Of a stretch of 64,000 bases of DNA, positions 26,682 through 37,781 are shown in pieces. Both the position numbers and the translations under genes were made by a program. The stretch comes from Diatrype stigma (taxonomy: Eukaryota > Ascomycota > Sordariomycetes > Xylariales > Diatrypaceae): NCBI GenBank assembly GCA_022225965.2, contig JAKJXP020000016.1:372001-436000 (forward strand), written 5' to 3'. The notes below the pieces were generated by a model that worked only from the letters and a program-made list of their open reading frames with translations, was not told where the DNA came from and did no database searches. Positions within the stretch are counted from its first letter, which is position 1. Each line of letters opens with the position of its first letter.

Positions 26682-29600
26682 CCCTGGGCGGCGATAAATC
26701 AATAAGTGACAAAAAGATACGTACAAGCAAGGGTCATTAATGTCTTTTCAATTGTTCACTTACGTAGTGGGCATTGAAGCATGTATAAGCTGGGTGTGTA
26801 AGTACGCCGGCACCCTCCGGTGTAGGGTTGGGCTGGCAGGCTGGCAGGCTGGCAGCTTTTTACTCAATCAGGATTCAAGACAGACAAAGCAACGAATCAG
26901 GATGGCGTATCAGGTTGCAGCAGTACTTTATCAAAATTTTACGATGACCAGGATGGTTGCCAGACGAAGCCAATGGGTTAATAAAGGAGTAAGCGACAGA
27001 GACGGTGCAAGCTGAATCAACTTACCCAGTAATGTGAAGAAAGCATATCAGGCATCAGGCACACGGATTTTGTCAAGATGGAAATCCAGAATCCAATATA
27101 GATGACCTCTTTGTTTCTAGGCACCTGAGCCCGGATGCGGCTCATATCTCACATACATCCAGATATCCAGTCTACACCCAGATACTTTGTAGCAGGGTAC
27201 CTACCTACCTACATATGTATGTAAGTAGGTATAATAGCACCTGCAGCGCGGCTGCCCGGGTTACATCATCAGTCTCGATCAAAAGACTGCATGTGCTGCT
27301 GTATGTGCGAGCCATAGCAGCACGCAGCATGGTCGCGCAGTCTGCCGCTTATGGTTGCAAGCCCGGAGATGGAACAAGCATGAACATTCATTCGGATCTG
27401 GGCCCCCCAGCCTTGGAGACTAGACATCAGATGAAACCAGTGGGATGGCTGGTACGTGAGGTATGTGTAGCTTGGTTAATCCCTTTCGAGCCGCTTCCCT
27501 ACAGCCAAATGACGATATCTACCACAAGTAAACCGGATAGCAACATTAAAACCAAGCGATTAATCTTAAGCGTTCTACGCGTACCTGCCGTACCTCGTCG
27601 CCCTGTGCCAGGCTCCAGTAGTGCCTCTTCTCTTATCTTCTGTGTTCTGTTCTGTGTTCTGGGTTCTGTTCTGCGCAACTCGCAACAACTCATGGCAAAG
27701 TGCAGGTGGGGTTTCGCCATACTATGTAGGCCATGAATGTTGTGTCTTATTGGGGCAAACATCGCATCTTCCGCCTTCTGCTGCACGGCGCCTATCTGAC
27801 ATCGCCTGTTCCGATGTCCCTGGCCGATTCCATGCATCGGTGGTAGTATAATAGGTAATCCATGCCTACCTCCTTGCCTACCTAAGGTAGCTTTTGACAT
27901 ACGGCAACGACATTAGTTTCCTACTGGTTATCTAGGCACGCTGGCACGTCGATTCGATGGGACAAATCCCGACCTGATTGGCACCATGGTCGAGATTGCC
28001 AAGTGCCGTCAAGGCCGTCATGCAGAGATGGGAGAAATTTCATGACTCCAGCTGCATCCACGACTGCGCTTCTGGATTTGTGTAAGGCCTGCGCATCATT
28101 GCTCCTTTGCCAAGTACCTGCCTACATACCTACATACACCCATGGTTGCATACATCATCCAATGAAACTGTGAGCGTGTATGTACATAACTTAGTGTTAG
28201 TGTATGTAGTTACATACATACATAAGTTACATACATACTGCTACCAAGCAATCAAGTACCCAGATCAAGCGATGCTTGAATTGGTGGGGCGTCCCGAGAT
28301 GGTCATGAATGACGTATAGAGTGGCGTCATAACCCACCCAGCATGTGTCCACCGCCCACTAACGGCCGTCGAAAGCCAATTTGAAGGGCTTGTGCTTCCC
28401 TACTAAGGCAGTCTGCTAGTGCGGCTGTATGTATGACCGACCGTTGTAATACCAACATGAAGCACGCCCAACATTACTACGTAGTACCTCCCGCATCTAC
28501 ATACTTCGTACCAAGGGACGATACCCCTTTTCCAGTGCAACCAGCATATCTTGATTGCCTGAGTAGACTACTTAAGTAGGTATTGAGTGCTTAGCTGAAA
28601 AGACGGATACCTAAATCAATCAGATCGTGCAGGCGTAGCAGAACATCAGGGGCATATGAAGTGGCCGCGTTTGTTTATGGAGCCCTCAACGGGTCTGGCC
28701 TCGAACCACCCCTGCTGAAGTACCGCCCCTTGGCTTACTTACATACGTAGTCAGTACAAAGAAAAGAAGAACGAGTCACGAGTCATCATGCCACTTCGAA
28801 TTCAAGCACCTGTATTACTACATATGTATATATCTTCTGGATTCCCGTGCCCATGTACTACACAAATACTTGCCGTGTCTCTTAGCTCTCGGATCCGAAT
28901 GGTATAAAAAGCTTCGAGTGCCCCCAACCTTGGATTATGCCATCTGCAAAGCGCCTACACCGACGACATCGTCAACGAGCCACATCCCGAACTACATCCT
29001 TTCCCAAGTGCTACGTAAGAGTCGCTGACAAGTGATTGGCTAGCTCGGCCGACTACGCCAAGCGAGCGAGATCATTGATGTCATGTGAGATGTCATTGGT
29101 AATCTTGATGCGACTTACACTCCATCCACGAAACATGGGTGGTCGTTCATTAATCAGTCAGTCCGTACCATTGGGCTCTAGATCGAAGGGGTCGGTAATT
29201 TAGATAGCTGTATATTGATGATTTTATTTCCAAAAGTGTCATCACCAGCTCGCTTCGCCGGCAACCTGTGGGTGCGTTTCCTAGATAGACATATCTCCCC
29301 GCGATCGCTCCTTACCCTGCCTTCTTGCATCGTGTGGAAACCATGGTTCAGTATCATTATACTGCTTGGGCATGGACAGAGCAACTCATAGCACACTCCA
29401 ACGTCTAACGTTTGAAGCCCTAGGAGGAGAAGCTCCTTCGGACAGATGGGGAAGAGGCAGAACCGTCGAACTCCAACATAAAATGATGCGTAGATAGATG
29501 TATTATCATGTACTAAGTAGGGAGCGGGGTTCATCTTAACAACATAGGGATATGACCCGTTACTGACCACCCACACGTGATTCCCAGGTTTCCAGCTCTG

Positions 29601-30215
29601 CGGCGGAGATCAGGAGATCTATAGGGATCTGGATATGCACTAGAAAATCTTGGAGATTGGCACCGATGGATGACAGCGAAAGCCCCACAGCCACGCGGGC
29701 ATATCATCCATACGCGGAGCATCCATACAGAAGAACGCCCGGGGCATCGTCTCACTTTTCCCATATATCGTACAAGTGGTTATGTCGCCCTTGAAAGTTG
29801 GGGAATGGCGTACACGGCACAGCGTTCAACTTCACATTATGGCATTCTCATCTACGTCATAGCTCATGACGTAACGTCCAGGTTTGAGTTTCGACCCTAG
29901 ATCTCAGTCTGCTCATTGGGCAGAAATCCGAACAAAACGGAATTAATCTCCGGGGTCTCGGCCGGGCCCATATATCTAAAACGGTCTGAGACCCTGAGTT
30001 CTTTAGCCTGTCTGCAAAGATACAATGCACGAATTCAGACTGGATCTTGAACACGAAGCATAGCTGAAAGGATTGGGATCGTACTGCATCTTAATATATG
30101 TCTACCCATCGCTACAAAGTTACTTACCTCGAAAGGCTTGATTCAACTACATAAACCATAATAGGCTTTAGCGTGGCAGAGGGGGGGAGGGGCCCATCCC
30201 TTGGGTCATATATGA

Positions 30216-30260
30216 TAAAGGGGTAAGGGGGTGTAAAATTTACACCCCCTTACCCCTTTA
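30216..30260. repeat. perfect 45-bp palindrome (22-bp arms, 1-base centre)
   Basis: The left arm TAAAGGGGTAAGGGGGTGTA plus AA is followed by a single A and then its exact reverse complement. It can extrude as a hairpin with 22 paired bases and essentially no loop. It sits in gene-poor DNA next to a G-rich run at 30180-30192. No flanking gene explains it as a terminator. Confidence 0.9.
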
Positions 30261-31953
30261 AGGACATAAAATCACACTTTTTCGAGAATGAAAACCACGG
30301 CATAGGAAACATTTGGGTCCTACGTCACATGTAATCTTTTAAATTTAGCGTAAGTCTTGGAACTACGTAGTACTTAACGACAGTTGATGGTCTTGTCGTG
30401 AACATCGTCCGATGTTCATTTTCGGGTGATAGATTTCAGGTTGGGGTTACAATCATATTCAAATATACTCCCACAGTTCTAGAAACCAAGAAGCTTTCAC
30501 AAGTACAGCGGTATGCCCACTGTGGTCTTGGTGTCATGTTTTCGTTGATCAGGGTAAGAGGAGAAAGCATTTTGGACTCGGAGTAACTAGGAATAGCTAA
30601 AAGAGAGGTAGGCATTGATTTAGTATGTAAAGGCCTTCACGTAATAAGCAGTGCTTCCAGGAACACGTCTCTTACACTCTGAGACATTTCCTCCTGGATG
30701 TTATGGCTTCTGGCGAGGCGAGCCTACAAAAAAATCCAGAGATATGTAGACTGTGGCATATATAGAGCGTGATTGTGTACGCTTTAAAAGTCAATGAAGA
30801 GGACAACACGCAGTCTCCAACTATCTGCATTAGCTTTCCCATAAGATCAGTATTGGGTTGACCGAGGTCTGCTGGGTGTTCCAGCACATGTACAAATGCT
30901 TAGACCCTAGTTTTCTGGGACAGTCTGATAGGCTCTTTATATTCATGGTGAAAACTGGGATTGGACTTCTGTTCTATAGAGTTACGTGGGATATTTCTCT
31001 GAACAGAGGCCCCTTAACAACAGAAGGTCCATGTTCATTAGGTTTCAACGATAATTTCGAAGCGGCTAGCTAAGCCTAGAAAAAAGTCCTTTGGGGATGC
31101 AATACTCAAGATGGGTATCTATGTATATATAAGGGACAAGTCCTAGCTTGGAGCGTTTGATATGTCCGAAGGATGTCCAAAGGGACACTTGGAACGCTCA
31201 TGTGTTCCCCTGGAATAACTGCCTACATACTCATTTGCTCTCCCTCTAGAGTACAAATCCATTGCCAAACAATGTTCTGATGTCGTCAAAGTCTTATACG
31301 CCCACGAAGAACCACCCATCGACTTCATCAATATATATATGATACCCGGCCTCGCATTGGGGACCAAAGAAGCCCGGCTCCTAGCTTTGCATCAGCGATA
31401 ACCTAGAGAAGTACACGCGTGCTATCTTGTCATCACCTCCGCTTCCGCCTTTCTTTGCGTCTTACACCCGGTTTTGATCTCTCACATGAGCTGTTTTGGT
31501 TTATACTAAACATTTACAGAACCAGTCGCAAGATGCTGTGAGAGATGAACACTCAACTTGCACGAGAGCCAGCCAAGTGAACATGCCGCTCCGATCTCGA
31601 GTTTACTATCGATGTTATACCTACATACTCTCAGTCCTTATCCCCCGACAACCAGCAGAAACCAAGCCTCTTTGGCTATTCCAAGAGCGGTACTTGATCA
31701 TATGCCATACATCCAAGCCTCACATTGTGAACCTTACAAGGGGTATATATATGAATGCATTCATGCATTTTTATAATGTTGCACGAACAAGCATGCATAT
31801 TTCATCATTATAATTACCATTGTGGTTTCATTAAACATCATGATCATCAATCCCGGACCTGCAGTCGCATCGCGCGCCGAACACAAAAACACAACAAACG
31901 CAGACAGATCCGAGGCCGACCGATCATCACAACAAGCCTGCCTGTCGATTTAT

Positions 31954-33243
31954 CTACAGGTGAACCAGCACCGCCTCGCTGGCGGGCACGGACACGGTAG
32001 CGACGCCATCCTTGACGGCGATCTGCTCCGAGTCGTCCCGCACGCCCTTGACCTCCTTGCCTTGGCTCTCGTACGTCCACTGGCTGCCGCCGTACGTGAT
32101 GGAGTCGGCGGTGGCGCCGGCGCCGTCGGGGCTGCTGAGGCGGAGCACGGTGACCTCGCTCGTGCCGGCGGGCACCGTGATGGCGACCGAGGCCGCGGGG
32201 CGCGTGGTGCCCGACGACGCCGTGCCGTTCCAGTAGGCCAGGTTGGCGATGGCGAGGCGCTTCGGCGCGCCGGCCTCGAAGGCCGCGTAGGCCGCGAGGT
32301 TGGGGGCCGCGTCGCCGCCGCCGACGTCGAGCTTGCTGACCGTGGTGTTCGCGCTGGCGGAGTCGCCCAGGAAGTCGGCCACGAACGGCTGCGAGTAGTA
32401 GTTGGCGAAGACCTGGGCGGGCAGGCCGGCGCTGGCGACGGGCAGCCACAGGTTGTAGCCCGCGTGCATGATCTGCTGATAGTGGATGCGCGCGACGCCG
32501 AGGTGCATGGCGTACAGGTAGAAGTCGACCTGCCAGAGGGCGCTGCCGAGCCGGTTCTGGTACGCGTACGAGTTTGTGGGCTGGAGCGAGTTGCCGACCT
32601 CGTTCAGGACGAAGGGCAGGTCGGGCCGGTTGGCCCGCAGCCAGCCGATGCGCCGCGCGTGCCGGTCCAGGTTCGCGTGCGTCACGCTGAGCGTCATGAG
32701 CCCCGCCTCGAGGTCGTCCGCGCCCCCCGCGAAGTTCTGGTAGTAGTGGTGCGACACCTCCTTGATGGCGCCCCGCTCGTCGATGCCCAGGCCGAAGGTC
32801 GTCTCCAGGTCGAACGTCCACGTTGTGGCCACCGGGTCCCCCTGGTGCGCCGAGACGTCGAACGCGGTGAAGAACTTCTCCTGCGGGAGGCCGTCCACGC
32901 TGTCGAGGATCGCGTTGACGTATTTCGTGTAGTTGCCAACGTAGCTTTCGTTCGTCTGGGTTCCTTGGTAGCTCGGAGGTCCGAGGTACGTTCCGCCCTC
33001 TCCCGCGTAGTTATCCTGGTACAAGTCGGCCTCGTTTCCGGGCTGGATAGAATATATCTTGTCAAGCCCGATGCGGTCAACAGCAGCTTGGGTCCAGGCG
33101 ATTGTTTCGCTGACGTTAGTCGTTGCCATTGGCACTTGAACCATGTAAGTAGCATCGGGAAAGCTTTTGGTCAAGTCCCAGTAAGTTGGCCCAATAGTCG
33201 TGAATCCAACGTTTTGATAGTTGTCTTGTTCAGCGACCGGAAG
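31954..33243 (-). pseudogene. GH79-like glycoside hydrolase, 5' exons missing
   Basis: An open frame of 429 residues resembling fungal family 79 glycosidases (beta-glucuronidase-like, secreted, cleaving glucuronic-acid-containing glycans). It keeps both expected glutamates: the acid/base in Q-P-G-N-E-A-D-L (about residue 71) and the nucleophile in V-L-N-E-V-G-N (about 215), plus a beta-sandwich C-terminus with GH79C character. The frame begins at 33243 right after CTAACTCCTAGTAG, a good branch site and acceptor, with in-frame stops upstream. Family members have roughly 100-150 more N-terminal residues including a signal peptide. None can be found, because only about 200 bases separate this exon from the next gene. 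I therefore call it a 5'-truncated gene. An assembly error at the homopolymer is the main alternative. Confidence 0.75.
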
Positions 33244-33351
33244 CTACTAGGAGTTAGGTCTATCTTCACCGTGCGGCCAGGGTGGTAATAGGGGCGTATT
33301 TATCTATGCATGATTCCCGTGCTCGGGCATCAAGACCGACCGGGGAACAGC

Positions 33352-33353
33352 TT

Positions 33354-33415
<62 letters not shown>
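33352..33415. repeat. T9-A55 homopolymer
   Basis: Nine T followed by an unbroken run of 55 A. It lies exactly between the truncated GH79 fragment and the start of the dioxygenase gene, 27 bases before its ATG, and is followed by the short palindrome CCTAGTGACTAGG. It may be a retrotransposition poly(A) tail, an expanded promoter tract or an assembly artefact. Confidence 0.9.
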
Positions 33416-33418
<3 letters not shown>

Positions 33419-33442
33419 AGTGACTAGGTACACAGTGGCGCA

Positions 33443-35401
33443 ATGTCCGGGAACAATCGTCATGATAACCATCACCGTAGTGATGACAATCATGATGATA
33501 GTCCAAGCTCGAGCCCAAGCCCAAGCTTAGGCTTAAGCAGCGAGAGCGAGCCCCTGTGCGAAGGAGACACCAAGGTCATCTACAACATCCTGCCGGCACC
33601 GCTGAGCGAAGACATCTTCGAGCGCGTCCGGGACGAGGTCCGCTGGCAGCGCATGTCGCACCAGGGCGGGGAGGTTCCGCGCCTCGTCGCCGTGCAGGGT
33701 GACGTCAATGACAACGACGGCGACGACACGAGCATCCCCGTGTACCGCCACCCGGCGGACGAGTCGCCGCCGCTGCGGCCCTTCACGCCGGCCGTGGCCG
33801 AGATCAAGCGCCACGTCGAGGCGCGCCTCGGCCACCCGCTCAACCACGCCCTGATCCAGCTGTACCGCGGCGGCGCCGACTACATCTCCGAGCACAGCGA
33901 CAAGACCCTCGACATCGCCCGGGACAGCTACATCGCCAACGTCAGCCTCGGCGCCGAGCGCGTCATGGTGCTGCGGACGAAGCGCAAGCCGAAGCAGCCG
34001 TGGGCGAAGAAGACAGGGGGAGAGGCAGAAGCAGGGGCAGAGGCAGAGGGAGGAGACCTCAAGCGCCAGATCCAGCGCGCCCGCCTCCCGCACAACTCGC
34101 TCTTCCAGATGGGCCTCGCGACCAACCGGAGCTGGCTGCACGGGATCCGGGCCGACCGGCGCGCCGACCGCGACAAGTCGGCCGAGGAGCTCGCCTACGG
34201 CGGGGCCCGCGTCTCGCTGACGTTCCGGCTGATAGGGACGTTCCTGAACCGTCTGGACGAGGAGGACGAGGGCAAGGGTGAAGGTGCAGAAGAAGAAAGG
34301 AAGAAGCCGCTGCTGATCTGGGGTCAAGGCGCCACAGCCAAGACGCGCGCGCTCGCCCGCCCCGTCACCAACGGCGCCACGCCCGCCGCCGTCGCCATGC
34401 TGCGCGCCTTCGGGCGCGAGAACCAGCTGGCCGCTGCCGACTTCGACTGGGATGCCGCTTACGGGGCGGGGTTCGACGTGCTGCACATCTCGGCGTCGCC
34501 GCGGCTGTTCCTCAACCTGGATTCTTCGGCGGGAACAGCGACAGCAGTAACGAACATGCGCGTCCAGCTCATGCTGGCGGAGCTGGGCGTGGGGTACGCT
34601 AGGGGGAGTGTTGGGTCTGGGTCCGGGTCGGGGTCGGGGTTAGGGGACGGTGGTGGTGGTGATGGTGATGAGAACCCTCTCATCAAGTTCGTCGATAACG
34701 ACCCCGATCGGACGACCGTCCAGGGCGGCGCCGCCATCATGCTGTACCTCGACAGGGTCTACGGGAGCAAAAGGAAGGACAAGTACAAGAGTAACAACGG
34801 CAACCAGGATCTCCCTCCTGCTGGCTCTGCTGCCGATGTCGATGCCGACGACCTTACTGGTCTCGCGCAGAATGCTGACAAGGAATCCTCCCGGTTCCAA
34901 GAGGCCCTGAGCCTCTTAGACAGGTACCGCGCCCACGCCGCCACTGCCGCCGCCGGCGGTACTCCCGAACCCACCGACGACGGAAAGAAGCCATCTTCTT
35001 CAGCCCTCGCGGCAACGATCCGAGATGACCTCCTAAAATCCTGGGCCGAATACGCAGCCACGGCCGAAGCCGAAGCCGAGGCGGCGGCACAGGAGACCCG
35101 GCGGCAGGAGACCAGGGGCATAGTAGGGGTAGCCGGGTACATTGCCGGCAGCGGGCCAGCGATGACGATCGCCGATTTTGCGTTCTGGCCCGTCTTACAC
35201 AGCATGCTGGTGGCGTTCGGGACCGGAATCGCTGCTGCAGCCGGTCGCTCAGATGGCGATGAAGATGGAGATGGAGATGGAGATGGCGCCTTGCTGAGGT
35301 ACTATGAGCGCATCAAGGGGCGGGATTCCACGAGGAGGGTGTTAGCCGCTGGTGGTGGTGGTGGTGGTGGTGCTGCTGCTGCTGCTGCTACTTCCTCCTA
35401 G
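33443..35401 (+). CDS. AlkB-type 2OG-Fe(II) dioxygenase fused to a GST-like domain
   Basis: A single intronless frame of 652 residues. Residues about 40-270 form an AlkB-homologue domain. The iron facial triad is seen as H151-x-D153 (in Y-I-S-E-H-S-D) and H233, with R256 and R262 in A-R-V-S-L-T-F-R as the 2-oxoglutarate and substrate arginines. This is the ALKBH2/3 pattern, so oxidative demethylation of alkylated nucleic acid is likely. Residues about 345-440 look like a GST N-terminal thioredoxin fold (N-M-R-V-Q-L-M-L-A-E-L-G and V-Q-G-G-A-A-I-M-L-Y-L). Residues 480-620 form a helical GST C-terminal part with M-T-I-A-D-F-A-F-W-P. Gly/Ser, Glu/Ala, Asp/Gly and terminal Gly/Ala low-complexity inserts match simple repeats in the DNA. 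The ATG lies only 27 bases after a 55-A run. The dioxygenase call is firm; the GST call is by pattern. Confidence 0.88.
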   Translation: MSGNNRHDNHHRSDDNHDDSPSSSPSPSLGLSSESEPLCEGDTKVIYNILPAPLSEDIFERVRDEVRWQRMSHQGGEVPRLVAVQGDVNDNDGDDTSIPVYRHPADESPPLRPFTPAVAEIKRHVEARLGHPLNHALIQLYRGGADYISEHSDKTLDIARDSYIANVSLGAERVMVLRTKRKPKQPWAKKTGGEAEAGAEAEGGDLKRQIQRARLPHNSLFQMGLATNRSWLHGIRADRRADRDKSAEELAYGGARVSLTFRLIGTFLNRLDEEDEGKGEGAEEERKKPLLIWGQGATAKTRALARPVTNGATPAAVAMLRAFGRENQLAAADFDWDAAYGAGFDVLHISASPRLFLNLDSSAGTATAVTNMRVQLMLAELGVGYARGSVGSGSGSGSGLGDGGGGDGDENPLIKFVDNDPDRTTVQGGAAIMLYLDRVYGSKRKDKYKSNNGNQDLPPAGSAADVDADDLTGLAQNADKESSRFQEALSLLDRYRAHAATAAAGGTPEPTDDGKKPSSSALAATIRDDLLKSWAEYAATAEAEAEAAAQETRRQETRGIVGVAGYIAGSGPAMTIADFAFWPVLHSMLVAFGTGIAAAAGRSDGDEDGDGDGDGALLRYYERIKGRDSTRRVLAAGGGGGGGAAAAAATSS

Positions 35402-36097
35402 CTATGCCCACAAATCAAGTCTGGTGGTGCTGCGCTAATTGCTTCCAGATGAGAGGCAGTGCTCCGCCATGTGCTCGATGTGGAATAATGATACGAGGCT
35501 GTTCCATATTCTAGCATACATACTACGATACATGGGATATAGAGGGTTTTCACCTTGAATGAAGGGTATCTTTTGTTAGATCCATTGATATATGCCGTAG
35601 AATTGATAGCAGTGATTAGTGTTGTGAACCAAGCTGGACTATATTGTTGAAGCCAGCTTTGATCACTCATCAGTGTCGACAGAACATTTCCATATCATTA
35701 ACATTTACGGAACCTAGAGTTATATATTGTCCATGTCACATAGCATATCAATCGAGGTTAAACAACCATGGTCTTTTTTTTTTCATTGACTGATCTATGG
35801 CAGGCCACCTTGCCATATCCCTTGTGCAGTCCGAGTCTTACATGCTTTTGCTTATACATGGGTTGGCCCCCTCTGATTTTTATATCTGAAATCAGGTGAC
35901 AAAGTCATCTTCATCTCATCATACGTTAGGACAATGCCGACATACGCAAAAATACCAACATCAGCTCTTGGGAGGGGGGCAACGCATCATCCTTGCCTAG
36001 GTAGAGTGAACCACATTACGTCGATTATTTGCCATGCTCAAATCGAAACAAGTCGATATGCTTTCGCAGTGTCGTCAACACCAGAAACGAATGATGA
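35402..36097. other. intergenic between dioxygenase and CFEM genes
   Basis: Tail-to-tail interval of about 0.7 kb with the 3' regions of both genes. No coding region or structured element recognised. Confidence 0.5.
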
Positions 36098-37516
36098 TTA
36101 TATCATCATATGTGGCTGTGCACTGGGCAGCATATCTTCATAACGCCTGGCCTCGCGGTCCAGCTCGGAATCGTATGAACCCCGGACACCGTGGGAACCC
36201 GAAGAAGTCGGCGAAGGTCGCTGCGGGCTGTACGGAGTAGGAAAGGTATTGTCCAAGAATCTCGGGGGCGCATACTTGGACTCAACAATATGGGGCTCCG
36301 CGGCAGCATAATGTGGTCCAGAACCAGGGAGCGGATCAGAGATGTGAATCTCATGTTGGTCATCAGTCTTCTTGCGTTTGCAGAAACGCAATACAAGGTA
36401 GGCAATCGAACAAATGACAGTCAGCCCACACGGAATACTGACGGCGATTGCAATAATTTTCGGTCTACTCAGATGCGGCTTATCTTCTGACATGGCTGTG
36501 GATTCATTGGCGGCATTGGCTGACTCGAGAGCTGAGTCGGGCGTTGGGGCACCGGAAGCAGAACTTGCAGTTGAAAGAGTTGCAGCTGAAAGAGTCGTAC
36601 TCATGGTAGCTGCAGCTGTCAAGGCATTCACCGACAAGGAGGGCAACTATACAGCAAGTTAGCTACAGATTTTCAAAGGAAATTGATGGAAAATGCTTAC
36701 TTGATCACTAGTGGACTCTGTAGCTGAGACTGACGCAGGTGGAAGTAGAGTGATTGTGGTGGACGGCAACACAGTTGACTCTGATTCCGTAATTACTGAA
36801 CCTGCCGCCTCGCCGGTGGAGGATGAGGCTATACCCTGACTGGAACTGCTAGCAGTAGAACTTCCATCTCCGGTGGGCTGCGCCTGTGCTGTTGCCATAC
36901 TAGTGGCCATGGACAAGGCAGCCGGCACCCCAGTACCAGACTGGTTCGGCAGTGGGTAAGGAGTCGACTGCAGGAATGCTGAGGTAACCGAAGACTGTGA
37001 GGTGTCTGTGGCTGAACCAATGGTTAGCCTAGATCATTGATGTTTTTAGTAGGTCACCTTACCAGCGCAAACCAGAGTGCCGTGATGCTGGGCAGAGCCG
37101 ACTTGGTCTGGCGATTCTCCCAAGGGACCAACACAAGCTTGCATGACACAATCACGGATGCCATCATTGAAGGCGACTGTGTTCATGCAAACACAAAGAA
37201 CGTCGCCTTGTGGACAGCCAATGCCACCGCCATTTGATAGGACATTGTTAACGCATTGTGCCTAGAAAGGTAGCCATATCAGTGAAAAGCATTTTCAAAT
37301 TTTTCAATGAAGGGCGGCAGAATCTGGCCATATCACAGCCAGAGGCTAAAAGACGGGGAACTACCAAGCTGTGTACGCATCACTTACCGCACATGGAGAG
37401 GTTGGGACAGAATCCGTGGGGGTCGCATCGGGGACACCGGTAGTTGAAGGATCCTGGGCACAGGCAGGGCCCAGAACGGCCAACAGCAGAATCGTCCAAA
37501 CCAGGTTAAAAATCAT
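36098..37516 (-). CDS. CFEM-domain single-pass membrane protein
   Basis: Four exons on the minus strand: 37516-37388, 37261-37063, 37011-36701 and 36646-36098, giving 395 residues. Residues 1-20 are a signal peptide (MIFNLVWTILLLAVLGPACA). The CFEM domain spans about 38-110 with exactly eight cysteines (C42, C46, C59, C66, C68, C81, C86, C108) and Asp63 before C-x-C, the position that ligates heme iron in characterised CFEM proteins. A long Ser/Thr-rich, probably O-glycosylated stalk follows. A transmembrane helix lies at about 277-300, then K-R-K-K and a cytoplasmic tail of about 90 residues. Family roles are surface heme/iron handling, adhesion or signalling. There is no GPI signal; the membrane helix and sizeable tail suggest a sensor-like protein. 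An upstream in-frame ATG exists at 37579, but the internal start gives a proper signal peptide. Confidence 0.9.
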
Positions 37517-37771
37517 CTTGAATGCAGGGTTAGACTCATGGCCATGTAAGATTGGGTGTAGCTGCAAAGTGTTAGGCATTGGAGATGGAACTTACCTTGG
37601 AAGGATGGAACCGTTGATGATGCCTGACTGTTAGTTTGGTACAACAAGCGGCCTCGGCGATGTTCGGAAGAGGGCCCTCGACGTCGTTCAGGAAGAGGCG
37701 ACTCAAGAACACAAACTCGGTAGATGATATGAAAAAGCACACCAATTGCGTGCAGAAATGCGTTGGAGTTG

Positions 37772-37781
37772 AATATATAAA
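37772..37781 (-). promoter_or_regulatory. candidate TATA box for the CFEM gene
   Basis: TTATATATTC on the minus strand, about 260 bases upstream of the CFEM start codon. Placement is plausible only if the leader is long; sequence match alone. Confidence 0.3.

Larger units (their letters stand above)
24718..31953. other. gene-poor intergenic region
   Basis: About 7.2 kb without a recognisable gene. It holds the presumed kinase promoter and leader, a GC- and purine-rich stretch at 25.55-25.93 kb, a GT microsatellite at 26.66 kb, repeated TACCTAC words and a perfect palindrome at 30.2 kb. Open frames of up to 173 codons (27215-27736 +) show no domain and overlap other equally long frames. Confidence 0.45.

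Noticed and set aside
27215..27736. 173-codon plus-strand frame
   Set aside because: Overlaps a comparable minus-strand frame, contains no motif and has no splice support.
31822..33288. 488-codon open frame on the plus strand
   Set aside because: Antisense of the GH79 frame, whose minus-strand translation has clear catalytic motifs. The plus frame is Val/Arg/Ala-rich without a domain.
33533..34486. 317-codon minus-strand frame
   Set aside because: Shadow of the dioxygenase domain in GC-rich DNA.
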